From a virus: a stretch of 25,576 bases of DNA. Position 1 is the stretch's first letter; each line of letters opens with the position of its first letter. Below are positions 1-10,300 of the stretch, piece after piece. Location of the stretch: IMG/VR virus record IMGVR_UViG_3300023176_004004, positions 1 through 25,576 of that record. The stretch is one strand, 5' to 3'. Under the pieces are notes generated by a model. That model was given only the letters and a program-made list of their open reading frames with translations, ran no database searches and was not told the origin of the DNA. A program made the translations under genes and the position numbers.

Positions 1-3000
1 TTGGGTAATCACATCGCCGTCGTTGGCTGTTATATTACCACTAAGTGTAAGTTCAACTTGCTGATAGTTTTCAGTAGCAATGTCACCAGCTTTTAGATCA
101 GCTGCTGGAATATTATCTACTTGTTCTAGTCTAGACAGATAACCATTTGTGTTTGTGTTTGTAAACTGACGTGTAGCAGGAATCAAGTCTGCATTCAACT
201 GACCGTTTGTGTTCAACTGAACAATAGCACCCGGAACAGCCGCAGTAGACACAGTTTTGTCAACAAAGCCACCTAGCCTGTTACTAATAAAACTTCTTAC
301 TGCTAACTGTGTAGAAAGTCTAGCATCACTAGGACCGCCGATTTCATCGTCACCCAAGTTAACACTGGTTGAAATTTCTTCAATAGCAACATCTGACAAG
401 CTCAGTCTCAATGCGTCAAGTTCGTCCACCTGCACTTTGTTTCTAAATGTAATGTTACCAGTTCTGTTGAACGCTGTAATAAAGTCACCAACCTTAAAGT
501 CACCAAGTTCGTTTGTACCTGATGAGTAGCAACGACCTGGTAATTCTTCAAACTGTTCATATTCTTCTCTTGTGTTACCACCGTTTTGTGGAAGTGCATT
601 ATAGTCTGTACCAGAACCTGCATATTCCCAAGTGTGTGCAGATGAGTTAACAACCGATGGTCGGTGGAACCATACTGATTTTTCTGGTAAGTTACTTAGG
701 TTTGTTAGACTACTTGTACCGTCTGTAGCAGTAACGGTAAATGTAGCAGTACCTAAATCTCTAACTGCACTAACTTCGTTTACACCAATACTTGTGTTAG
801 GTGAACCAGCATGATCGCTGGTAATTGTACTAGTTGCATCAAATTGAATACGTAACGTGCTTGATCCAACTGTAACTTGTTCTACACTAACAATAAGTTT
901 TCTTTCTATAGGTGTCCAACTGTGTACAATAGCAGCATTATTGTTTACTCCTGTTGTACCTGTAATCTGTCTACCTGGAACAAATTCGTAACTTTCAGAC
1001 CCTGATTCAAGTATTAACTGTTGATAAGTTGTATGACTGCTTAAAATTTCTTCTACAAAAAACTCTATAATATTTGATAAGAATTTATGCGTTCCGCTAT
1101 TATTAAAGCCGGTAAACAATACAACATCGAATTCCAAACTATCATCAAATGCTAAAGTAAATTCATTCTCATCGATTAGTTTGATGTAGTATGTTTGTTC
1201 TGGATCTAAACCGCCAATTGGTGTGTTTCCGTCTGGATCGTATATAACTTTTTGTCCATTTGTGTATCCATGTCCTGTGATTGTAAAGATACTTGTGCCA
1301 GCATTAACATCTGCACTTGCATCAAAAGTTTGCTCAGTTGGTGCTGGTTTATATGAGTTTGTTACATCACCTTCTGAACTAACCTCAGTGTATGACGGAA
1401 TATCGCCAGGATCTCTAATTGCTTCTTTTACAATTTCAAATCTTGAATCTACAAAGTCTTCGATTGCTAGTGTAACACCTGTTAGTCCACTTATTGCTGT
1501 GTTTGCTAACTCACTTGCTTTTTCAACAGCAGCAATAGTTTGACGTTCTTGTCCACTAATTTGACTTCTAGTACTATCTGCTAAGTTGTTAGTATAGTAA
1601 GACAAGCCTGCGGCACGTGTGTATCTATTACCAGTATCCCAAGTATCTTGTGCAACAGCTTCAACAATTAGTCTTGTATCTCTACGACATTTTTCAATGT
1701 CGTATGTAAAGTTGTACCAGATAGCTGGTGCAATTTGTTCTTCTATGTATTCGTTTACATTTTGAGCAATATTAATTCTTGTTGTGTAATCAAGTAAGTT
1801 ATAATTATCCTGTAAACTTTGTGTTGTCCAAGAAATATCTGGATAATCTTGTTCAAGTTCACTTATTGTTGCATCGCCATCTGCATCAATATAATCTATA
1901 ATTTCTTGCACTAGAGATTCTGCTTTTGTTGCAGCAGCTGAAGAACCAGCAGTGCCACTTGTGTCTTGCACTTCTGTTGTACCACTTGAAGTTGTAACAG
2001 CAGTTTCTAGTATAACTTCGCCAATTACTGTTTTGAGTCTGCCATAAGCAGCAATAGTTTCTTCTTTTTTACCAGAACCATATTGTGCTACTGTACCGAC
2101 AAAGTACGCCAATGCAGCGTCATATGTTTGTAAGTTTCCGCCATATGTTAAGTCATAAATCAAGGCGTCGATAATCAATCCAATATCTTCTTGACATTTC
2201 GCAGAATTGTAAGCAAAATTAGTTGCAAATGGTGAAGTGCCTGCCGAAACTTGATCAGCTATCCAAGCAGTAACTTCATCTTGGACAAATGCTTTGTTTG
2301 CAATTAATTGTTGTACTGCATTTGCGTAACCTGCGTCACTAGCATTATTTGATCCGCCTGTTGGTGTTGGGAAACTGTATGCATCAGCAGCACCTTCGCC
2401 GTTTTGTACAATATCTATAATTTCGTCCCATAGGGCATTTACACGAGCTATAAATGTACTATCTCCAAGATAATCATCAGTAATACTTTTAGCATATGTA
2501 AATGCTTCAACGTGTTGATCACGTTGATCTGGTAATGTATCAAATGTACCATTATAGTAGCGTAAACCCGCACTTACACTTCTGTAATTACTGTTAAACA
2601 CAGCATCTTGTCTTATTGCATTTAGTAAAAGATTGACATCACGTTTACATTTTTCTACATTGTAATCAAATCCTGCCCAAATACTAGGAGTTGCAGCGGC
2701 TATTTGCGCTTGAATCCAAGTTACTGTGTCATCAGCAATAGTATTTTTCTCAGCTATTAATGTATCGTATGCTGTTCTATATCCAGGTTCTCTAAAACGT
2801 AAAACAAATTCTTCAACAGGAGTATCACGATTAATACCCACAATTGTAAGTGTTTGTTTACCTTCACTTTGACCTGTAGCAGTAACACTAGCACGGTCAA
2901 ATTCAAATGCTTTAGGTGAATAACCACTTGAACGTAGCGCATACAAACCAAAGTTTGTTGCAGAGTTAGTAATTGAGCAATATCCGCCTGATTGTGTATA

Positions 3001-4197
3001 AACACCGTTGAGTAGGAAAATTTGGAAACAGCTAACGATCTGTGCATAAGCATCGTTAAGTAGTCGCCAACCTGTACCACCAAACGAAAGCATGGTGTAT
3101 GCGTTAGCAACCATCGATTTACCTTGTTCAGGTACAGCACCAATAGCTGGATTCTCTGCTTCAATTGGAAAATCAGGAACGTTAGGCGATTCAACTAATG
3201 CACCATCAATTTTAGCACCACTACCACCTAAGAAAGAAATAATCGAACAGTTTTGTGTATATGGAGATGTAAAAATTCTTGGTCTTGAGTCTGGCAGGTT
3301 TGTATATTCTGCACGGTCGGTAACGTCAGTTGCAAAAGGATCATCAAACACTGTTGCATAATCCCAAGTAATAACAGGAATTCCGTTAGCATCAATACCG
3401 TCGCGGAAAGTAAATTCACCAAAGTAACAAGCGTTACGAACACGGAACATGTCCAAGTTAGCATTCGCAGGACGCACAATACATCCACGCAAACCGTCGC
3501 CTTTTACAACAACATTGTCTGGAATAATAACAGGGTTGTCTTCTGTATAGTCGCCAACAGCAACTTTTACGTTTACCCTTGTGCCAGAAAGTGTACCGTC
3601 TGCATTATAAACAATAGCAGATGCTAATTTACAAGCACGTTTAATTGTTTTAACTGGAGCACTCTGTCCATCGTTAGCATCGTCGCCTTGTTCTTCGGAA
3701 ACGTATATAACATTACCGCCAAAAATATCAGGATCAGTAAAACTTAGATTACCTTGCCCATCTGTTTTGAGTAGCTGACCTATTGTACCTGTAACTGGAG
3801 GCAAAGTTAAGGTATATCCGTCTGCTAGTGTATCTGGTGATTTAATACTAACACCGTCATCGCCAGATGCTGTTAATTCTTTAAATGTAAGCGTATTTGC
3901 ATCTTCGATATTAACTCTATCTTTTAAATTAATATCAGTGTCATTGATAATCATACGTTCTGTGTTATTTACAGTTACAGTAACTTGAGCCTGATCAGCA
4001 GCTCCTAAATCATCAACTTTAACTTCTGAATCGCCTTCAAAAATTCTTTTGGTAATATCTTGAACAGTGTTATCATCACGCAATAGGTATACTTTACCAT
4101 CGGCTGTATTGATTGCTAATTCACCTGATTCTAATTGAGAAACTATTGGCTGTTTGCCAGCCACAGCACTACGCTTGTGTCTAATTGTTGTTGCCAT
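1..4197 (-). CDS. Giant fibre-like virion protein, 3' end outside the window (at least 1399 aa)
   Basis: The frame is open from ATG at 4197 to the left edge with no stop, so the gene is partial. A GGAGG ribosome site lies at 4206-4210. The N-terminus (residues 8-45) has the 'KRSAVAGKQP...GELAINTADGKVYLLRDD' pattern common at the start of phage fibre proteins. Residues about 160-420 look like a pectin-lyase-type beta-helix domain ('DDANDGQSAPVKTIKRA', 'VAVGDYTEDNPV'). Three helical modules follow with Cys at 517, 668 and 837. A small beta domain is near 970-1014 ('GHGYTNGQKVIY...GL...TYYIKLI'), and a 'YNALP' domain near 1195. The visible end has beta-repeat sequence ('LTLSGNITANDGD'). The architecture parallels the 2528-aa protein upstream, so the two are probably paralogues. 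The likely role is a tail or baseplate fibre, by inference; the exact attachment site on the virion is unknown. Confidence 0.85.
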   Translation of the reverse strand, partial: MATTIRHKRSAVAGKQPIVSQLESGELAINTADGKVYLLRDDNTVQDITKRIFEGDSEVKVDDLGAADQAQVTVTVNNTERMIINDTDINLKDRVNIEDANTLTFKELTASGDDGVSIKSPDTLADGYTLTLPPVTGTIGQLLKTDGQGNLSFTDPDIFGGNVIYVSEEQGDDANDGQSAPVKTIKRACKLASAIVYNADGTLSGTRVNVKVAVGDYTEDNPVIIPDNVVVKGDGLRGCIVRPANANLDMFRVRNACYFGEFTFRDGIDANGIPVITWDYATVFDDPFATDVTDRAEYTNLPDSRPRIFTSPYTQNCSIISFLGGSGAKIDGALVESPNVPDFPIEAENPAIGAVPEQGKSMVANAYTMLSFGGTGWRLLNDAYAQIVSCFQIFLLNGVYTQSGGYCSITNSATNFGLYALRSSGYSPKAFEFDRASVTATGQSEGKQTLTIVGINRDTPVEEFVLRFREPGYRTAYDTLIAEKNTIADDTVTWIQAQIAAATPSIWAGFDYNVEKCKRDVNLLLNAIRQDAVFNSNYRSVSAGLRYYNGTFDTLPDQRDQHVEAFTYAKSITDDYLGDSTFIARVNALWDEIIDIVQNGEGAADAYSFPTPTGGSNNASDAGYANAVQQLIANKAFVQDEVTAWIADQVSAGTSPFATNFAYNSAKCQEDIGLIIDALIYDLTYGGNLQTYDAALAYFVGTVAQYGSGKKEETIAAYGRLKTVIGEVILETAVTTSSGTTEVQDTSGTAGSSAAATKAESLVQEIIDYIDADGDATISELEQDYPDISWTTQSLQDNYNLLDYTTRINIAQNVNEYIEEQIAPAIWYNFTYDIEKCRRDTRLIVEAVAQDTWDTGNRYTRAAGLSYYTNNLADSTRSQISGQERQTIAAVEKASELANTAISGLTGVTLAIEDFVDSRFEIVKEAIRDPGDIPSYTEVSSEGDVTNSYKPAPTEQTFDASADVNAGTSIFTITGHGYTNGQKVIYDPDGNTPIGGLDPEQTYYIKLIDENEFTLAFDDSLEFDVVLFTGFNNSGTHKFLSNIIEFFVEEILSSHTTYQQLILESGSESYEFVPGRQITGTTGVNNNAAIVHSWTPIERKLIVSVEQVTVGSSTLRIQFDATSTITSDHAGSPNTSIGVNEVSAVRDLGTATFTVTATDGTSSLTNLSNLPEKSVWFHRPSVVNSSAHTWEYAGSGTDYNALPQNGGNTREEYEQFEELPGRCYSSGTNELGDFKVGDFITAFNRTGNITFRNKVQVDELDALRLSLSDVAIEEISTSVNLGDDEIGGPSDARLSTQLAVRSFISNRLGGFVDKTVSTAAVPGAIVQLNTNGQLNADLIPATRQFTNTNTNGYLSRLEQVDNIPAADLKAGDIATENYQQVELTLSGNITANDGDVITQ
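1498..2685 (-). repeat. Three helical 'CxRD...IIDA' modules in the left giant fibre-like protein
   Basis: Cores begin at Cys517 (KCKRDVNLLLNAI), Cys668 (KCQEDIGLIIDAL) and Cys837 (KCRRDTRLIVEAV). Each is followed by a D-x5-8-N segment and an aromatic 'AxxYY' or 'AxxYF' motif. Spacings are 151 and 169 residues. The 668 module has core YGGN and carries the downstream 'SSGTTEVQD' insertion; the 517 module has NSNY and lacks it. The modules are diverged protein repeats, not DNA repeats. Confidence 0.8.
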
Positions 4198-4273
4198 TCG
4201 GCATGCCTCCTATTTAGGTACGGGTCAAGTCTATATAGACGCCCAAAACTACACGATAGAAATCGCTGTACAG

Positions 4274-4282
4274 TTATTTATC
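4274..4282 (-). promoter_or_regulatory. T4-type late promoter motif GATAAATAA
   Basis: The motif reads GATAAATAA on the minus strand, one base from the T4 late consensus TATAAATA. It lies about 77 bases upstream of the left fibre gene start and just after the terminator-like hairpin of the preceding gene. The leader between them contains a GTCTATATAGAC palindrome (4230-4241). A promoter call from a short motif is an inference, supported by position. Confidence 0.5.
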
Positions 4283-4288
4283 ATAGGA

Positions 4289-4316
4289 GAAAAGTAGTAG
4301 CTTAATTAAAAGCTAC
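4289..4316 (-). terminator. Weak intrinsic terminator at the end of the 2528-aa gene
   Basis: On the minus strand a 7-bp stem GTAGCTT / AAGCTAC with loop TTAATT is followed by TACTTTTC. The stop codon TAA of the giant fibre gene lies in the loop region. The U-run is short, so termination is probably partial. Confidence 0.45.
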
Positions 4317-7300
4317 CACCGTCGATTGTATCTGTCCAAACCGGAGTTGCATCAACATCACTAGTTACAGTAAGTAATTGGAAACTTGTACTTGCATCGC
4401 TAGTACCAGCTGCATCTGTAACTTGTACTGGATTTGCAGTATCACCATAAAGTATACCATTTTCAGTAAATGTACTTACACCTGTACCACCGTATTGTAC
4501 TTCAAGATCGTTATTGGTTAGTACCAGTGTTCCATCTACTGTTAAGTCTTCATTTACAGTAACACTTTGATCAAATGTTGTTAAGCCGCCCGATGCGCCG
4601 ATTGCAATTGTAGTTGCTGCACCGCCAAAATTAACAGTTGTAGCAGTTGTGTTTAACAAGTTAAATGTTGTTTGATCAGTGCTTAGTGTATCATTATTGA
4701 TTGCAACATCAGTAGTAAATGTAGAAACTGTTTCACTTAAACGTAATTTTTCAACATCAGCAGCACCACTTATCATTGTGCGGAAGACCATGTCAAAGTC
4801 TTCTTGTCCGCTTGTTACATCAGTAGCAACAACATCAATTACACCAATGTTTTCAAAGTTACTATTTCCTGTTTCAAACTCAAATTTAAGACCAGTACCA
4901 CCACCTGCTCCAGGTGAACCACCGTCATTATGATGAGCAAGTGTTATTGGATAAATGATGTTTGTTGCATCTCCAGCGGCAGCGTTATTGAATATTTTTG
5001 CTGTATTTTGTAATTCAATAGTATCTGCAGGAATAATAATAGCATCTGTTTGTAAATCAGTTAACTGTAAGTTTCCGTCATTATTGCCACTTATAAATCC
5101 TTGTACATGCAAGTTTTCTGCAATGCCAACGCCACCTGCTACTACTAATGCTCCTGTTTGATAATCTGTGCTTGTTGTAGTTGCGTTAAGTGTTACTGTT
5201 AAAACTGTACTATCAAACGAAGATGCAGCATTTTCAATTATAAAACGTTGAGCGTCATTTGTAAAGAATTTTAATTGATCGTTGTCAGTACCTGGTGAAT
5301 CTTCAGGACTAATATAAGTGTCTTGATCAACGTCTTTCACACCGCCTAATGATCCCCACGCAGTACCGTCATATCCTTCAAATGTGCTATCAGTTGTGTT
5401 GTAACGAATTTGACCTTGTACTTCTGTAGGTCTTTCTAGTGTTGTACCGACTGGAATCTGTAATGCACTTGTACTGTCAATAATAACATCTTCTACATTA
5501 ATAGTCATTGTGCCTGTAGCAGCACCCATATTAATTGTTGTAGCTGCGCCAAATGCGTTTATAGTAGTAGCATTTGTATTAAAGACGTTAAATGTACCTG
5601 TTTCGTCAGTTATAATATTTGTACCGTTTACTTCTACATCTCTGTCAGCAATTAAATCCCTGTCTGCAACAACATCTTGTCCAGCGTGTATGTTAACTAG
5701 TGAAGATATTCCACCTGTTACTTGTAATGCGCCTGTAGAATTGTCAGTAGCAGCGTCAGAATTTAACAACACTAAATTAGCTATTTGTCCAATTTCTACT
5801 TTTTCAGCGCCGTCGGTTGTGTTGATACTTATATAGTCTTCAATGTTTTCGTGTAGTCTAAATGCGTCAACAGTATCATCCGGAAGATCAATATCTGTAA
5901 TACCATTTATATCAATTGTATCTTCTGCTCTATCACTACCTAAACGTGTATCTCCGTTTACATTCAAACTCAATTGAACATATAAATCTTCACCAATACC
6001 TACACCACCATCTACAACAAGAGCACCTGTAGTAGGACTTGTACTACCGCTATCATTTTGAATTTCAACTTTTGGTTGTTCACCAAATGTAAATTTTTCT
6101 TCGCCCTCACGTGTATTAATACTTACATAGTCTTCTGTGCCAACACTAATACTGTATGCTTGTAGACTTTCTTGTGGAATAGTTAGTTCAACGTCTCCTG
6201 TAAATGTAATATTTCCATTTACTGTAAGCGTACCTTCAACTAACAAATCTGGATTAATTGTAACTAAACCTGTTGCAGAACCTACATTTATAACGGTTGC
6301 TTCACCACCAAAGTTAATTGTTTCTGCTGTTGTGTTTAAGAGGTTGAAGCTATCAACATTTGTAGATAACACATCACCGTCGACATCTAAATTACCATCA
6401 AGTATCAAGTTTCCTGTTACAGTACCGCCTGTTAGTTTATTAAGATATCTATTTTCAACGTATGTTGTTACAGCTGATTGTGTTGGAGCAGTGTTAATAT
6501 CTACTAAACCGTTACTTGCTGTTAAGTTAGGATTGTTACTTACTTCTTTCAGTTCTACACCAACTGGAATACCATCTCTAATAAATGGTCCTACACTGGT
6601 TAAACCTTGTAAGTCAATTTCATTAGCGTTAAGTGTAATAGCACCTGTAAGTGCGTTAACTGCAAAGAAATTACCAACTCTAAAGTTACCAATTTGGTCA
6701 ACAGTACCACCTGCAAATACTTTACCTTGACCTACTTCGATAATTTCTTGCGTGGCAATCGGAGATCCGCCAAAGAATGGAAGTGCGTTATATGTAATAC
6801 CTGCGCCAACATATTCAAATGCGTGACCTGATGTTGAAATTGTACTAACATTGTAAAGCTGTCCAAGTGTGTCGTTTTGGATAGTAATCAAACCTGGTGA
6901 TATAATAATATCATATGTACCACCGTATGTTGCGTTGATTTGTTTTATTGCTTCGTCAACAATATTTTCTGTGTTACGTAAAATCATTTCACGTTCTATA
7001 TTGTATGTACTATTACCCAACGAATAATCGTGATTTACTTCACTCCATCCTGTTGTATAACCTTCTTCAATAGATTGAGCTATTCTATCAATTAATAATT
7101 CTACAGTTTGTCCAGCAGCTAGAGTACCGTCTGGTATACTTACATCTTGCGTTAAAGAGTTGCCTGGACTTTTTGTAATAGGATTATTTTGTGCAATTTC
7201 TTTTAGAATGTCGCCTAGATATCTATAAGTTAATTCAGTAATTGATTCTTGACCTTCAATTACAGCATTATTGTAGTATGCTAATCCTGCACGTCTAGTT

Positions 7301-10300
7301 TGTTTGTTACCTCCGTACATCAGATCATAGACTACTGCATCTATAATGTATTTTGTATCTCTTTCACAAACATCAACTTTATAATCAAAATCAACAATAC
7401 TATCAAATATAAAGTCTGTTACTTGACCTTGAATAGTTGCTTTTGCAGCTAATAGTTGTGCTGCTGCATTTTGTTGAACTGTGTTTAACCAACTAAAGTT
7501 AGGTTGAATTTCACCAGGTGTGCCACTTAAAGTTTGATTCGTTACAGCATCTTCGATAATTTGCAACAAATTCTCTGCTGAGTTTGCTTCTGTAAGTGTA
7601 CCATAATTTCCATTTAAACTCTGAGATTCACCGTTTCCTGTACTCGGAGTAACTGCAACACCTTGTATAACATCAGCAACCACATCTGCTAAGTGTGCAT
7701 ATGCAGCACCAGTTATAGCCGCTTGCTCAGTTGGTAAGTATTGTGTTGATCCTAAGAAATATGCTCTTGTTGCAATGAGTATTGCAATGTTACCTGTATA
7801 CAATAAATCATGACATAATGCATCAATAATATATCTTGTATCTCTTTCACATTTTTCTTGATTATATGAGAATCCATTGTATGTAGTGTTAATATAGCTA
7901 ATAGTATCTGTTTGTAATGTAGACTTTAGATCTACAAAATCTTGTCTAGCAGCTAATACACCTGCATCAACCCATGCAGTTGACGGCGAAGATATTGCTG
8001 GAAGAGTATCAGTTCCATATTCAATACAATCCTCTACAATTTGAACTAATGATTCTAAATCGCTAACTTCAGTTGCACTTGAATTGCTACCGCTTGTATC
8101 TTGTGTTTCTGCATTTCCAGTTTGCGCTGTTATTGCGTTGCCTAATAAAATATCTTCAATTAAACTTTGCAAGTGGTTAAAACCAGCTGCTGTTTCTACT
8201 TGCTGTCCACTAACTTGTGTTACTGCATTTTCAAAATATGCGCTTGCTGCTTTTCTTGTTGCTGTATTTCCGCCATAAACAATATCATATGTTAATGCAT
8301 CGACAACATATCTAACATCTCTTTCACATTTTGTTTGATTGAATGTTAAACTTGGATAGTTGTTTACAATATAGGCTCCTACGTCAGCAGCTAAAAAGTC
8401 TCTGTTATTTTGCAGTCTATCTCTAGCTGCTGTAATTGTTGCTGCTGCTCCTGTTGGTATAGGAAACGTTAATGCGTCTGCGGCTGTATCTGTACTTACA
8501 ACACCGTTTTGAATAATATCTATAATTTCATCAAAAGCAGCATCACTTCTAAGAACTGCTGTAGCATCAGCAGTCATAATGTTAGACGCTCTGCCTTTTA
8601 GATATGTAATTGCGCCCACTGTTTGTGTAGATTGATCGCTTTGTACATAAGAGCTTCCTGCTCTTTGATATGATAAACCTGCTGTAACTGCATTATAATT
8701 TGTACCAAACGCAACGTCAGCTGATACTGCATCGATTATTAATCCTGTGTCTCTTGAGCATTTGTCGTCATCATAAACAAATAAAGTGCCACTACCGTTA
8801 TCATAAACGTTATTAATATATGCAGTAACTTCCTTTGTTAAAAATTCTCTGTTGTTAATTACTTGTTCAACTGCATCAATTAAATCTTGTGATGCAGGAC
8901 CAGGACTTTCAAAAACTCTACCTTCACTAGGAATTTCATCATATTCGATTACTTGTAATACATCTTCCCAACGAGCTTCTACTTGATCTTTTATAAAACT
9001 GTCTAACTCTACCGCTGCTACACTAAGTTCTTTTGCTTTACGTAAAGCCATAATTGTTGCAGGTTTTTGTTGTTCAGTAAAGTAAGCTGTATTTGCTCTA
9101 TAATATGCTTGTCCTGCTGTTAAACTGTTGTGGTTAGTGCCTAATTGCGCATCTCTATAAACAGCATCAATTATTAAACCAACATCTCTTTCGCATTTTG
9201 TTCTATCAAATGTTTGATTAGGAAATGTTTGTAAAAGGTATGAATTTGTTGCACTTATTATACTTGTACTATTGTTTAATATATCATTTGCAGCATTTTG
9301 TTTTACACTTGTTTCAGTATCATATGTTGGATAAGAAATAAGAGGCAATCTACTTGTTGTATTTTCCGCAACCATGTCTTCAATGTTAAACAACAAGGAA
9401 TCTAGTGCATCTGCTTCAATACTTGTAGCTGCTGCATTACTAAAATCTTGCGTTTCGGTTGCGCCTGGTGATTGAACTACAACTTGTTCTCTAACAACAG
9501 ATTTAATTACTGCTCTCATTCGTGCAAAGCCATCTGCAATACGGGTTCTATTAATAGCAGTATAGTCGTCTATTTTTCTTCTAGCGTAATATCTAAATCC
9601 TTCACGCACTACGCCACTGTTACCTGTGTACAAAATATCATAAGTTAAAGCATCTACAATTTTTTCAAAATCTGCATAAAAATTATCTTCATCTACTGAC
9701 GTCCAAGTATCAGTAAGTGTAGGGTGTTCGCTTTTCATATAAGCAATAAATTCATCTGCTAAAAATGCTTTGTTTGCTTGTATTTGATTTTTTGCGTCTC
9801 TTCTATTTGCTTCAACTCCGGTATGATCAGGATAATCAATAGTAATACCTGCACTATCGCCATCATCAAAAATATTGATATATGTATTAAATGCTTCATT
9901 TGTTGTTTGCAACATTGTATTGTCAGCTTGTACTTGTGTAAGTTGTAATGCTCTGTTTTGTACATCTTGCCATGCTGCTAAGTATAGACTTTTTTGTGTA
10001 TCTCTAACTACATACTCTTGTGCATCTCTTACAACATGGTAATTACTTCCTAAAGCACAATAATATGCTGTGGCTTTTAACAAGTTATTTGCATCTGTTT
10101 CAAATTGCGGAACATTGTAACTTAATTCAGTAAACTGATTTCTAATATATTCGGTAATTTCTTCAACAATAAAATCTTTATTTGCTACAATATTATCTTT
10201 TGCTCTACGTACACCAATGTCAACAGTTGATAAATCATTATACACAATATCTGGTGCAGCACTACTGTCTTCGTTTCTTAAGAAATTAGTTATAATAGCA

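Noticed and set aside
257-3361. Several rightward and leftward ORFs of 60-145 codons within 1-4197
   Set aside because: They overlap the continuous 1399-codon fibre frame in other frames and show no recognisable motifs.
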